Assembly: GCA_944319745.1 (NCBI GenBank)
Contig: CALUET010000022.1
Coordinates: 124,001-188,000 of the forward strand
Reading direction: 5' to 3'
Source of the DNA: an uncultured Phocaeicola sp.
GTDB lineage: Bacteria > Bacteroidota > Bacteroidia > Bacteroidales > Bacteroidaceae
DNA: 64,000 nt
Shown piece after piece: positions 31,365 through 39,610 of this stretch. Position 1 is the first letter of the stretch; each line of letters starts with the position of its first letter. The notes below the pieces were generated by a model. The model worked only from the letters and a program-made list of their open reading frames with translations, ran no database searches and was not told the origin of the DNA. The position numbers and the translations under genes are program-made.

Positions 31365-32686
31365 ACTTATCCCATTACCGACATCTTTTAAAATTAGGAT
31401 TTCCCATCGTCATCGGACAAACCGGCGTAATCATTCTGGGATTTGCCGATACCCTGATGGTAGGACGGCACAGTTCCATGGAACTTGCCGCAGCGGGATT
31501 TGTAAACAACATGTTCAACTTGGCCATAATATTCAGTACAGGCTTCGCTTACGGCCTTACTCCCATCGTGGGGAAGCTGTTCGGTCAGAACAAACATACG
31601 GAAGCAGGAAAGATACTGAAGAATAGTTTGGTGGCAAACTCCGCACTCGCCGGTATCGTTTGCCTCGTCATGCTGACGCTTTACCTGAATATAAATCGGT
31701 TGGGACAGCCGGAAGAATTGCTGCCTCACATGCGCCCTTACTTTCTCGTCCTGCTAATTTCTCTCCCGTTCGTCCTATGGTTTAACGGATTCAAACAGTT
31801 TACAGATGGCATAACCGACACAAAAGTTTCCATGTGGGTGCTGTTGGGCGGAAACCTTTTCAACATTATTGGAAACTATATTCTTATTTATGGTAAGTTA
31901 GGGATGCCGGAATTAGGACTGCTGGGCGCAGGCATCTCTACGATGCTCTCGCGGGTTTTCATGGTAATAGCCTACATCATTATCTTCTTCTTTACCGACA
32001 GATACCGCGTTTACAGACAAGGATTCCACACAGGCCACGTCAACAAATCCGACCTCAAACAGCTAAACAAACTGGGTTGGCCGATAGCTTTGCAAATGGG
32101 CATGGAGACGGCTTCGTTCAGTCTTAGCGCCATTATGGTGGGATGGCTGGGAAGTACCGAGCTGGCGACCTTCCAGATTATGATCGTCATTTCGCAGGTT
32201 TGCTTTATGGTGTACTATGGAATGGGAGCGGCCGTCTCCGTACGTGTCAGCAACTTCTACGGGCAAAATGACATAACAAACGTACGCCGTACCGCAAACG
32301 TCGGCTTCCACATCATACTTGTCATGGCCGTTTGCACCGCAATCCCCATATTTTTACTAAGAAATTATATCGGAAGCTGGTTCACCGACGACGAGGCTGT
32401 TGCTGCAATGATTCCACAAGTTATTATTCCATTTCTGCTTTATCAGTTCGGCGACGGGTTACAAATTAATTTTGCCAACGCCTTACGCGGAATAGCCGAC
32501 GTTCAACTCATGACGTTATTTGCATTCATTGCTTACTTCCTCATATCGCTTCCGGCAAGTTACCTGTTCGGATTCATACTTGGTGGCGGTCTGACCGGAA
32601 TATGGATGGCTTTCCCCTTCGGATTGAGCAGCGCCGGAATCATGTATTATCTGCGCTTCAGATACAAAACCGCTTCAAAGACCTGA
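31361..32686 (+). CDS. MATE family efflux transporter (NorM-like)
   Basis: 441 residues with about twelve hydrophobic segments. The N-terminal pattern LLKLGFPIVIGQTGVIILGF followed by DTLMVG, and the second-half pattern LNKLGWPIALQMGMETASF, show the internal duplication of MATE proteins. Its start overlaps the M16 stop codon (ATGA), and the hybrid kinase begins 5 bp after its stop, so it sits in a tightly packed unit. Substrate is unknown. It is a different subgroup from the MATE at 3523-4890: its fold spacing and N-terminal motif resemble NorM. Confidence 0.92.
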   Translation: MNLSHYRHLLKLGFPIVIGQTGVIILGFADTLMVGRHSSMELAAAGFVNNMFNLAIIFSTGFAYGLTPIVGKLFGQNKHTEAGKILKNSLVANSALAGIVCLVMLTLYLNINRLGQPEELLPHMRPYFLVLLISLPFVLWFNGFKQFTDGITDTKVSMWVLLGGNLFNIIGNYILIYGKLGMPELGLLGAGISTMLSRVFMVIAYIIIFFFTDRYRVYRQGFHTGHVNKSDLKQLNKLGWPIALQMGMETASFSLSAIMVGWLGSTELATFQIMIVISQVCFMVYYGMGAAVSVRVSNFYGQNDITNVRRTANVGFHIILVMAVCTAIPIFLLRNYIGSWFTDDEAVAAMIPQVIIPFLLYQFGDGLQINFANALRGIADVQLMTLFAFIAYFLISLPASYLFGFILGGGLTGIWMAFPFGLSSAGIMYYLRFRYKTASKT

Positions 32687-32690
32687 CACT

Positions 32691-35189
32691 ATGCTTTCAA
32701 CTTCTTCAAAAATTGCATTCGGATACCTGATACTAATCTGCCTGCTTTTCACGGCAACCGGGTATATTTATCAACAGATGACGATACTCACTTCCACAAA
32801 TGAAACGGAAGCGATCATGGAACAACGCCGAAAAACCACTCACCAAATCGTCAGCCAGCTCTATCAAGCCGAAGTTATCGGACAAACTTTGCGGACAGGA
32901 AATCTGCAAGAATACGATACATATAAGAATGCAATGCAGGTTGTTAGTAACTCAGTCGACTCATTACAACTTCTATTGACCGACACCATTCAACTGGCAC
33001 GCCTCGATACCATACGCACTTTACTTAGGGACAAAGAGAGAAACATGCTGTTGGTGCTCGAAGGATTACGCACCCAACCTGCCGACGAGCTGTTTCAAAT
33101 GCAGATAGACAGCCTGATAGCCCAACAAGATTCTGTGCTGAATAGCCTGAGAGTACGCAAGAAAGTTGTCACACATCACAATTCGTATACGGTATATCAT
33201 AAGCCCAAAGGATTCTTTAAGCGCCTGGCAAATGTGTTCTCTCCCGATAAATCCGACTCGACACAAGTCAGCAATGTTGTGCAAGAAATCTATTCCGATA
33301 CCATAGAGGAGCCATACAATGCGGCAGACACCCTCGCCGGAATTATAAATAATATACAGCAACGCGTATCCCAAACGCGGCAGGAGCATCAACAGGTGCT
33401 GAGCCGACGCTTAACACGCCTGCGAATTGCAGGTGGAAAGCTGGGAACCCGTGTGAACCAGCTGCTGGAAACAATCGAAACAGACGAGCAAAAAGCCATG
33501 CAGGATGAGCTGCAAAAAGAAAAAACAATTCGAGAACAGGCCGCACGAACGATGGCCATCATTGCTATACTGGCCATTCTTCTGATTCTAATATTCTTTA
33601 TAATCATTTGGAAAGACCTGACGCGCAGCAACCATTACCGCCGCGAACTGGAAAAAGCAAAGTCGTATGCAGAAAATTTATTGGAGACGCGAGAAAAACT
33701 CATGCTCACCATTACGCACGACATCAAGGCTCCTACCGGCTCTATTATCGGATATATTGACCTGCTCATGCGGTTGATCCGCGACAAACGACAGCTGTTT
33801 TACCTGAACAACATGAAGAGTTCCGCCCAGCACCTGCTGAAGCTGGTAACTTCCCTGCTCGACTATCACCGACTGGAAGCCGGGAAGATGGACCTAAACC
33901 CGATAGCTTTTAATCCATACGAGCTGTTTGAAGACATATACACCGGTTTTCTTCCTCTGGCAGAAAAGAAGGATCTTGAACTGACGCTCGAGAATAATCT
34001 GCGACGCAAGCAATTGCTTGAAGGAGATCCCTTCCGCATCCGGCAAATAGCCGAAAATCTGTTGAGCAATGCATTGAAGTTCACGACACGGGGAAACATC
34101 ACGATACAAACACGCTACCGCGAGGGTGTACTTACTTTCAGCGTATCGGATACGGGATGCGGCATGACAGAAGAAGAACAAAGCCACATCTTTCAGGAGT
34201 TTACACGACTGAGAAGTGCGCAAGGGAAAGAGGGCTTCGGATTGGGATTATCCATTACGCGGAAACTAACGGAGCTTTTAAAAGGAAACATCAACGTAGA
34301 AAGTTCTCCGGGAGAAGGCAGTACATTCCGCATTTCCATTCCACTTCCGCCGGCAAACATGCGGCCCGTAAACGAAAACATCGAGACGATACAAGCACAA
34401 GAACCCCTGCGGATTTTATTAATTGACGACGATCGCATACAATTAAACCTGACAGAGGCCATGTTACGCTCGCTCCCTAACGGGAAAAGCCTCACGATTC
34501 GCTCTTGTGAGCGCCCGGAAGAATTGTTCGAGCTGCTGAGAACCGAACCGTTCGATCTGCTGTTTACCGACATACAGATGCCGGGAATGAACGGATTCGA
34601 CCTGTTGCAGGCTTTACGACATGCCGGCATTCCACAGGCACGAACCATTCCGGTTATCGCCATCACGGCAAGAAATGACTTAAACGAAAACGATTTCATC
34701 CAGAAAAAATTCGCAGGTTGCCTCTATAAGCCGTTCAATCAGTCGGACCTGCAACGAATCCTTAAAGGAAAATATCGAAACGTTTCATCCGAATGCCCGC
34801 AACAAGCCGAAGAAAAGAACGAAACCTTACCGGGAAAAGATGCTTATGACTTTTCACAACTGACGGCATTCTCGGGAGACGACATCACCGCAGCCAAGGA
34901 AATTATCGAAACATTCATACAGGAAACGGAGAAGAATCTGCAACGATTCGAACAGGCCTTCCGTGAAAAAAACATGCACGACCTTTCTGCCGTATCGCAC
35001 AAGATGCTTCCTACGTTCACTATGATTAAAGCACAAAACATCACTCCGCTACTGCGGAAGCTGGAATCTTTGAAAGAAGAGACCGAAATATCCGCCGATA
35101 CATCCGACATTATACCAAAGATTATTGCCAGCATCCGTGAGGCCATTCAACAGGCAAAAAACTTAAAGATTTTCTCATCTAAATCGTAG
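32691..35189 (+). CDS. Hybrid sensor histidine kinase with receiver and HPt domains
   Basis: 832 residues. TM1 is at about 8-28; a periplasmic region to about 280 is mostly helical/coiled-coil; TM2 is at about 285-305. The HisKA domain has phospho-accepting His343 (TITHDIKAP), and the ATPase domain has N-box NLLSNALKFT, DTGCGMTEEE and GFGLGLSI. A receiver domain starts near 570 (ILLIDDD, phospho-acceptor Asp627 in LLFTDIQMPGMNG, Lys in CLYKPF). A C-terminal HPt domain carries His770 (AVSHKMLP). So one protein holds three of the four relay stations; the fourth is Asp53 of the next gene's product. The sensed signal is unknown. Confidence 0.95.
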   Translation: MLSTSSKIAFGYLILICLLFTATGYIYQQMTILTSTNETEAIMEQRRKTTHQIVSQLYQAEVIGQTLRTGNLQEYDTYKNAMQVVSNSVDSLQLLLTDTIQLARLDTIRTLLRDKERNMLLVLEGLRTQPADELFQMQIDSLIAQQDSVLNSLRVRKKVVTHHNSYTVYHKPKGFFKRLANVFSPDKSDSTQVSNVVQEIYSDTIEEPYNAADTLAGIINNIQQRVSQTRQEHQQVLSRRLTRLRIAGGKLGTRVNQLLETIETDEQKAMQDELQKEKTIREQAARTMAIIAILAILLILIFFIIIWKDLTRSNHYRRELEKAKSYAENLLETREKLMLTITHDIKAPTGSIIGYIDLLMRLIRDKRQLFYLNNMKSSAQHLLKLVTSLLDYHRLEAGKMDLNPIAFNPYELFEDIYTGFLPLAEKKDLELTLENNLRRKQLLEGDPFRIRQIAENLLSNALKFTTRGNITIQTRYREGVLTFSVSDTGCGMTEEEQSHIFQEFTRLRSAQGKEGFGLGLSITRKLTELLKGNINVESSPGEGSTFRISIPLPPANMRPVNENIETIQAQEPLRILLIDDDRIQLNLTEAMLRSLPNGKSLTIRSCERPEELFELLRTEPFDLLFTDIQMPGMNGFDLLQALRHAGIPQARTIPVIAITARNDLNENDFIQKKFAGCLYKPFNQSDLQRILKGKYRNVSSECPQQAEEKNETLPGKDAYDFSQLTAFSGDDITAAKEIIETFIQETEKNLQRFEQAFREKNMHDLSAVSHKMLPTFTMIKAQNITPLLRKLESLKEETEISADTSDIIPKIIASIREAIQQAKNLKIFSSKS

Positions 35190-35197
35190 AATTCCGC

Positions 35198-35205
35198 TAT
35201 CTTTG
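35198..35205 (+). promoter_or_regulatory. Probable -7 element for the NtrC-type regulator
   Basis: TATCTTTG, a full match, 29 bp upstream of the ATG at 35234. It would let the regulator be expressed apart from the kinase. Confidence 0.5.
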
Positions 35206-35233
35206 TAACAAAAGTTTTTTATTGCTGCAGAAA

Positions 35234-36571
35234 ATGAATCCGTCCATACTCATTGTAGAAGATGATTTAACATTCTCAACCATGCTGAAAACATGGCTGA
35301 AGAAGAAGGGCTTTGAAGTAGATACCGCAGGCAATACGGCACGCGCCCGAAAACTTTTGAACGGACACAGCTATCATTTGATACTCTCCGACCTGCGCCT
35401 TCCCGACCAGGACGGCATTCATTTACTTACGGAACTGCGCAAAAACCACGATCAAACACCATTCATCATCATGACGAGCTACGCGGAAATTCAATCTGCG
35501 GTGCAAGCCATGAAACATGGTGCAGGCGATTATATCACCAAGCCGATACAACCGGACGAACTGCTGAAGAAGATTCAGGAAAATATTCTGCCTGAAACAA
35601 CTACTTCCACGGAACAAACCGCCGCAAAGACTTCGGGTGAGACACTGCAATTTCTGGAGGGTGAAAGCGAAGCTGCCCGACAACTTTACAACTATGTGCA
35701 GTTGGTTGCTCCCACACAAATGTCTGTTCTTATCAACGGAGCCAGTGGAACGGGGAAAGAATATGTGGCGCATCGCATCCACGAACTAAGCAAACGTGCG
35801 GGAAAGCCCTTTATCGCCATCGACTGCGGCTCGATTCCCAAAGAACTTGCTGCCTCCGAATTCTTCGGACACGTGAAGGGTTCTTTCACAGGAGCCCTGA
35901 ACGACAAGACCGGAGCCTTCGAGGAAGCAAACGGCGGCACGCTGTTTCTGGATGAAATCGGCAATTTGAGTTACGAAATACAAGTACAGCTTTTACGGGC
36001 TTTACAAGAACGTCATATCCGCCCCATCGGCTCAAATAAAGAAATTCCTGTAGACATCCGGCTCATAAGTGCCACAAACGAAAACCTGACAGAGGCCTTG
36101 GAAAAAGGGACTTTCCGCGAAGATTTATATCACCGCATCAACGAATTCACACTTCACATGCCTTCTTTAAAAGAAAGGCCCGAAGACATCCTGCTGTTTG
36201 CCAACTTCTTCCTTGACCAAGCCAACCGCGAATTGGGACGAAACCTCACAGGTTTCGACACAGAAGCCAGCGAAGCCCTGCAAAGATATGCCTGGCCGGG
36301 CAATCTCCGACAACTGAAAAACATCGTAAAACGCGCGACCTTGTTGGCACAAGGCGAGTTTATCACTCCCCGCGAATTGGGAGAAGAAATCTGCATGCCG
36401 ACGAAAAACATACAGGAATCTCTCACCCTGCATGATGAAGAAACGGAAAAAAGACGGATTCTAAACGCATTGCAACAAACAAACAACAACAAAAGTCAGG
36501 CTGCAAAACTGCTGGGTATAGACAGAAAGACGCTGTACAACAAACTAAAGCTCTACAACATTTTGCAGTAA
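35234..36571 (+). CDS. Sigma-54-dependent response regulator (NtrC/AtoC type)
   Basis: 445 residues from the ATG at 35234; a TTG four codons upstream is an alternative. The receiver domain has the acidic pair in IVEDD, Asp53 in LILSDLRLPDQDG and Lys in YITKPIQPDE. The AAA+ domain has Walker A GASGTGKE, the sigma-54-contact loop as GSFTGA (the usual GAFTGA with Ser at the second position), Walker B TLFLDEIGN and the R-finger region. A Fis-type helix-turn-helix lies at the C-terminus (NNKSQAAKLLGIDRKTLYNKL). It activates sigma-54 promoters when phosphorylated and is the likely output of the adjacent kinase. No -24/-12 site was found in this window, so its targets may be elsewhere. Confidence 0.95.
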   Translation: MNPSILIVEDDLTFSTMLKTWLKKKGFEVDTAGNTARARKLLNGHSYHLILSDLRLPDQDGIHLLTELRKNHDQTPFIIMTSYAEIQSAVQAMKHGAGDYITKPIQPDELLKKIQENILPETTTSTEQTAAKTSGETLQFLEGESEAARQLYNYVQLVAPTQMSVLINGASGTGKEYVAHRIHELSKRAGKPFIAIDCGSIPKELAASEFFGHVKGSFTGALNDKTGAFEEANGGTLFLDEIGNLSYEIQVQLLRALQERHIRPIGSNKEIPVDIRLISATNENLTEALEKGTFREDLYHRINEFTLHMPSLKERPEDILLFANFFLDQANRELGRNLTGFDTEASEALQRYAWPGNLRQLKNIVKRATLLAQGEFITPRELGEEICMPTKNIQESLTLHDEETEKRRILNALQQTNNNKSQAAKLLGIDRKTLYNKLKLYNILQ

Positions 36572-36582
36572 ACATGTGGAAC

Positions 36583-36634
36583 TTTTCCACGCATATCCAC
36601 ATCTTTTCCACAATTTCCACACCAGCTTTCCACA
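36583..36634 (+). repeat. Five head-to-tail DnaA-box-like 9-mers
   Basis: Five 9-mers share the core TCCAC: TTTTCCACG (36583), ATATCCACA (36593), TTTTCCACA (36604), ATTTCCACA (36613) and CTTTCCACA (36626). Two of them differ from the classical DnaA box TTATCCACA at one position. Spacing is 10, 11, 9 and 13 bp, close to one helical turn, all in the same direction. An A/T-rich stretch follows. Confidence 0.5.
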
Positions 36635-36687
36635 CGGCAAAACATTTTATCAATCAGATTAACAGCACATTATAAATAAAACGCCAG

Positions 36688-36719
36688 TTTGGAACGGTTA
36701 TTGCATCTCTTTATGTGTA
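36688..36719 (+). promoter_or_regulatory. Possible promoter of the candidate small RNA
   Basis: TTTG at 36688-36691, a 20-bp spacer (the same as at the tRNA-Leu and tRNA-fMet promoters), then TATGTGTA at 36712-36719, which matches TAnnTTTG at four of the six fixed positions. Confidence 0.35.
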
Positions 36720-36905
36720 AGAGAAAATCATCTCAACAACACATAAGAGTATTGATAATAACACAAAAACTAAACAGACTATAACCCAACCCCATAGAAT
36801 AAGAACAGGAGGTTGACGAATTAAAATGAGTATAACCTCTTGAACAAAAATGAAGATGCCTATGTGTTAAAACAAAAGAGAACGCTGTGACAGCGTTCTC
36901 TTTTT
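36720..36905 (+). ncRNA. Candidate structured small RNA, possibly 6S-like (Bacteroidales-1 type)
   Basis: About 185 nt would run from a start near 36725 to the strong terminator at 36874-36905. The ends can pair: AACACATA near 36738-36745 with TATGTGTT near 36861-36868. A distal hairpin forms between CAGGAGGTT (36806-36814) and AACCTCTTG (36834-36842), with one G-U pair. A long rod with a paired base, an open middle and a distal hairpin recalls 6S RNA. I recall that the Bacteroidales-1 RNA was reinterpreted as 6S. I cannot test the match here, so the identity is a guess; the transcribed, structured nature is better supported than the name. Confidence 0.35.
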
Positions 36906-36906
36906 T
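36874..36906. terminator. Strong bidirectional terminator
   Basis: A perfect 14-bp stem (36874-36887 with 36891-36904) with a 3-nt loop. Rightward it is followed by a T run, leftward by TTTTG. It can end the candidate RNA and the leftward pseudouridine synthase gene, whose stop codon it touches. Confidence 0.9.
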
Positions 36907-37579
36907 ATTTGTCTGAACAAAAACTTCTCCACAAATTATCATCCGGAACGGGAGCTGTAAGCTCAATCTTTTCCTTGGATACCGGATGGATGAAAGTGAT
37001 TTTCCGCGCATGCAGGCTTATACTTCCATCCGGATTGGAACGAGGGAAACCATATTTCAGGTCTCCTTTAATAGGACATCCCATTTTTGCAAGCTGACAA
37101 CGGATTTGATGATGACGGCCGGTCTTCAAGTCTACTTCCAACAAACAGTAATTTTCCGAACGACCAATGAGACGATAATGCAAAACAGCCTTTTTGGAAC
37201 GGGGGACTTCCCTGTCGTAAGCATACGATTTATTTTGTTTTTCGTTGCGCACAAGGTAATGAACCAATTCGCCCTCCGGCTTCTCCGGAACATTTTTCAC
37301 CAATGCCCAGTATGATTTTTTTATTTCTCCGGAGCGAAACATCTCATTCAACCGCGCCAGAGCCTTACTTGTTTTGGCAAAAACAACAAGTCCGCTCACC
37401 GGCCGATCCAGACGATGCACCACACCCAAGAAAACGTTTCCGGGCTTCGAATACTTCTCTTTCAAATAACGCTTCACCGTTTCCGACAAAGCCTCGTCGC
37501 CCGTCTTGTCCCCCTGCACGATTTCCGAAGGAGCTTTATTCACCACAATAATGTGATTATCCTCGTAAACTACAGTCAT
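36905..37579 (-). CDS. RluA family pseudouridine synthase
   Basis: 224 residues from the ATG at 37579; the open frame extends 20 codons further but MTVVYEDNHIIVVNKA is the standard family start. The catalytic Asp58 lies in HRLDRPVSG. Other hallmarks are the LKTGRHHQIRCQLA segment and a C-terminal I.LHARKI.F.HP strand. There is no S4 RNA-binding domain, so it belongs to the short RluA/RluC-like group. These enzymes turn uridine into pseudouridine in 23S rRNA or tRNA; the site is not predictable. It is convergent with the candidate RNA. The fabG gene lies 93 bp upstream on the same strand. Confidence 0.93.
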   Translation of the reverse strand: MTVVYEDNHIIVVNKAPSEIVQGDKTGDEALSETVKRYLKEKYSKPGNVFLGVVHRLDRPVSGLVVFAKTSKALARLNEMFRSGEIKKSYWALVKNVPEKPEGELVHYLVRNEKQNKSYAYDREVPRSKKAVLHYRLIGRSENYCLLEVDLKTGRHHQIRCQLAKMGCPIKGDLKYGFPRSNPDGSISLHARKITFIHPVSKEKIELTAPVPDDNLWRSFCSDK

Positions 37580-37672
37580 AAATACATAAAAACTGAAAAA
37601 CAGAAACCGAAAACGGCTCGCACCATCTCCGGTTTCCATCCATTTTATTGTCTAACTTTAAAAAGAATCCTT

Positions 37673-38419
37673 TTACATATTCATTCCGCCATCTACTTGT
37701 ATCACCTGACCTGATACGTAAGAAGACAGATCGGAAGCCAAGAACAAAGCGATATTTGCCACATCTTCCGGAGTACCGCCGCGGCGCAACGGAATGCGTT
37801 TATTCCATTCTTCTTTCACTTCGTCGGAAAGTTTGGCTGTCATTTCGGTGATGATGAATCCCGGTGCGATGGCGTTTGCACGGATTCCCCGCGAGCCTAA
37901 CTCCTGAGCAATGGATTTTGCAAGGCCAATCAAGCCGGCCTTTGATGCAGAATAGTTGCATTGTCCGGCATTTCCATGCACACCCACTACAGAAGCCATG
38001 TTAATGATATTGCCACTTTTCTGGCGCATCATGATAGGTGTGCAAGCATGAATGAAATTAAACGCCGACTTCAAGTTCACATTAAGAACCGCGTCCCATT
38101 GTGCTTCACTCATACGCATCATCAAACCGTCCTTCGTAATTCCGGCATTATTTACCAAAATATCAATGGTTCCGAAGTCTTCTTTTATCTGCTCTACCAC
38201 TTGAGCCGTTTCCTCGAAACTCGCTGCATTCGATGCATAACCCTTAGCTTTTACGCCATAGGCCGCGATCTCGCTTTCAGTATTCTTCGCATTTTCATCA
38301 ATAACCAAGTCGGTAAATGCCACATTCGCACCTTCCGATGCAAACTTCAATGCTATTGCTTTTCCGATACCACGTGCAGCACCGGTCACAACGGCTGTCT
38401 TTCCTGTTAATAATCCCAT
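37673..38419 (-). CDS. fabG: 3-oxoacyl-[acyl-carrier-protein] reductase
   Basis: 248 residues, classical short-chain dehydrogenase. The NADPH-binding VTGAARGIGKAIA is at 12-24, NNAG near 90, catalytic Ser in NMASVVG and the Tyr-x-x-x-Lys pair in YSASKAGL. It ends in SGQVIQVDGGMNM, as usual for FabG. It reduces 3-oxoacyl-ACP in fatty acid synthesis, or a related substrate. It lies 21 bp after a tetR gene on the same strand and is probably co-transcribed, so the regulator may control it. Confidence 0.93.
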   Translation of the reverse strand: MGLLTGKTAVVTGAARGIGKAIALKFASEGANVAFTDLVIDENAKNTESEIAAYGVKAKGYASNAASFEETAQVVEQIKEDFGTIDILVNNAGITKDGLMMRMSEAQWDAVLNVNLKSAFNFIHACTPIMMRQKSGNIINMASVVGVHGNAGQCNYSASKAGLIGLAKSIAQELGSRGIRANAIAPGFIITEMTAKLSDEVKEEWNKRIPLRRGGTPEDVANIALFLASDLSSYVSGQVIQVDGGMNM

Positions 38420-38440
38420 ATTTGTTTTTTATTTAAAGAT

Positions 38441-39037
38441 TCATTCTTTTTCTTTTTTCACGCCTAAAGCTCCGTAAACGATCTTGGCCACATAACGCCA
38501 ACCCGTAGCGTCATCCAGATCTTCGCCTATTTGTCCGCGAATATACGGCACTTCGATTCCTTTAATACAATAGTGCAAAATATCTGCCGTAATCTCAACA
38601 TTGTCGATGTCGAATATCCCCTTTTCCTTCCCTTCCCGCAGTATCACACGGAAAAGCTTGATTTCTTTTGAGTCAAAATGCTTACGTATGGCTTCCACTC
38701 TCCATATATCCCGAAAGAAATCCGCCCGCAATGTCCCGTTACGATATACAGCCGTTTTTATAATTTCGAGATGCGCATTGATCAACTCCAGGATCTTTTC
38801 CGCAGGATCTATCGGCTCTTCGGCAACTTTTTCCATTGCATCGAGCAATCGCTCCAGTTCCGACTCTACAACAGCCACGTAGATTTGCTCTTTGCTCTTG
38901 AAGTATGTATACAATGTGCGCCGCCCTTTCTTTGAAGCAACGGCAATATCGTTCATGGTTGTGTCCTCGACTCCTTTCTTTGCAAAGAGCTGACGAGCCA
39001 CATCAACGAGTTTGTCCCGGGTTTTCAACGCTATCAT
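38441..39037 (-). CDS. TetR/AcrR family transcriptional regulator
   Basis: 198 residues. The N-terminal helix-turn-helix of TetR type spans about 10-55 (LVDVARQLFAKKGVEDTTMNDIAVASKKGRRTLY region, with the conserved FxxKG and TLYTYFKSKE). The C-terminal ligand/dimer domain is helical. A 27-bp palindrome overlaps its own promoter, which suggests it represses itself and the downstream fabG. The ligand is not predictable; acyl-CoA or a similar lipid would suit the neighbour but is a guess. Confidence 0.92.
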   Translation of the reverse strand: MIALKTRDKLVDVARQLFAKKGVEDTTMNDIAVASKKGRRTLYTYFKSKEQIYVAVVESELERLLDAMEKVAEEPIDPAEKILELINAHLEIIKTAVYRNGTLRADFFRDIWRVEAIRKHFDSKEIKLFRVILREGKEKGIFDIDNVEITADILHYCIKGIEVPYIRGQIGEDLDDATGWRYVAKIVYGALGVKKEKE

Positions 39038-39041
39038 TTAA

Positions 39042-39068
39042 TTGCACACACGTTATATATATGTGCAA
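39042..39068. promoter_or_regulatory. Probable TetR operator
   Basis: TTGCACA at 39042-39048 and TGTGCAA at 39062-39068 are perfect inverted arms with a 13-bp spacer. The site lies 5 bp from the tetR ATG and overlaps its -7 element by 3 bp. Confidence 0.6.
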
Positions 39069-39097
39069 AATTAAGGTATTTCTTTTTCACACACAAA
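39066..39097 (-). promoter_or_regulatory. Promoter of tetR-fabG
   Basis: On the minus strand: TTTG (39097-39094), 20-bp spacer, TAATTTTG (39073-39066); both boxes match the consensus fully. Confidence 0.75.
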
Positions 39098-39231
39098 TAA
39101 TACATAAATATATTATAGGCATCTTCGATAAAGAGCAACGAATTCTTTCACCCCAAATGCCCCGACAAACCGGGTAAAAGATGCTTTTCTTTTCAACGAT
39201 TCTCCGCTTTCAATTTATTTTAATTACTTTA

Positions 39232-39263
39232 TTTGTTTTTTAAAAGAAAAAAACGTACCTTTG
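39232..39263 (+). promoter_or_regulatory. Promoter of the two initiator tRNAs
   Basis: TTTG at 39232-39235, 20-bp spacer, TACCTTTG at 39256-39263; 27 bp upstream of the first tRNA. Confidence 0.85.
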
Positions 39264-39290
39264 CACACGAATTTACGAAAAGAGTCATAT

Positions 39291-39363
<73 letters not shown>

Positions 39364-39405
39364 CAAAGAAGAATAAACTTCACTTATATTTTTTACAAAC
39401 AACAT

Positions 39406-39478
<73 letters not shown>

Positions 39479-39481
39479 CAC

Positions 39482-39512
39482 AAAGGAGAAAAGCATCTTT
39501 TCTCCTTTTTTT
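39482..39512 (+). terminator. Terminator of the initiator tRNA unit
   Basis: A 12-bp perfect stem (39482-39493 with 39497-39508) with a 3-nt loop, followed by a T run, begins three bases after copy 2. Confidence 0.9.
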
Positions 39513-39547
39513 CTTGTCCTTCCCGCAAAACGCCGCGCGGAAAACAC

Positions 39548-39579
39548 ATTGACCAATTCATTCTTTTTCCTTAAATTTG
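39548..39579 (+). promoter_or_regulatory. Promoter of cysK
   Basis: ATTG at 39548-39551 (one mismatch to TTTG), 20-bp spacer, TAAATTTG at 39572-39579; 31 bp to the ATG. Confidence 0.65.
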
Positions 39580-39610
39580 CGATAGAAACAACCTAAACAA
39601 TACAATCATT

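Larger units (their letters stand above)
36572..36904. other. Gene-free strip with DnaA-box-like array and candidate RNA
   Basis: 333 bp between the regulator gene and the convergent rluA-type gene. It holds the array at 36583-36634, an A/T-rich stretch to about 36680, and a promoter-structure-terminator arrangement to 36906. No open frame of note. Confidence 0.6.

Noticed and set aside
36572-36904. Chromosome origin call for the DnaA-box-like strip
   Set aside because: No dnaA or other origin neighbours, transcription converges on the site, and no clear G/C skew change was visible by eye; kept only as a DnaA-box-like array.
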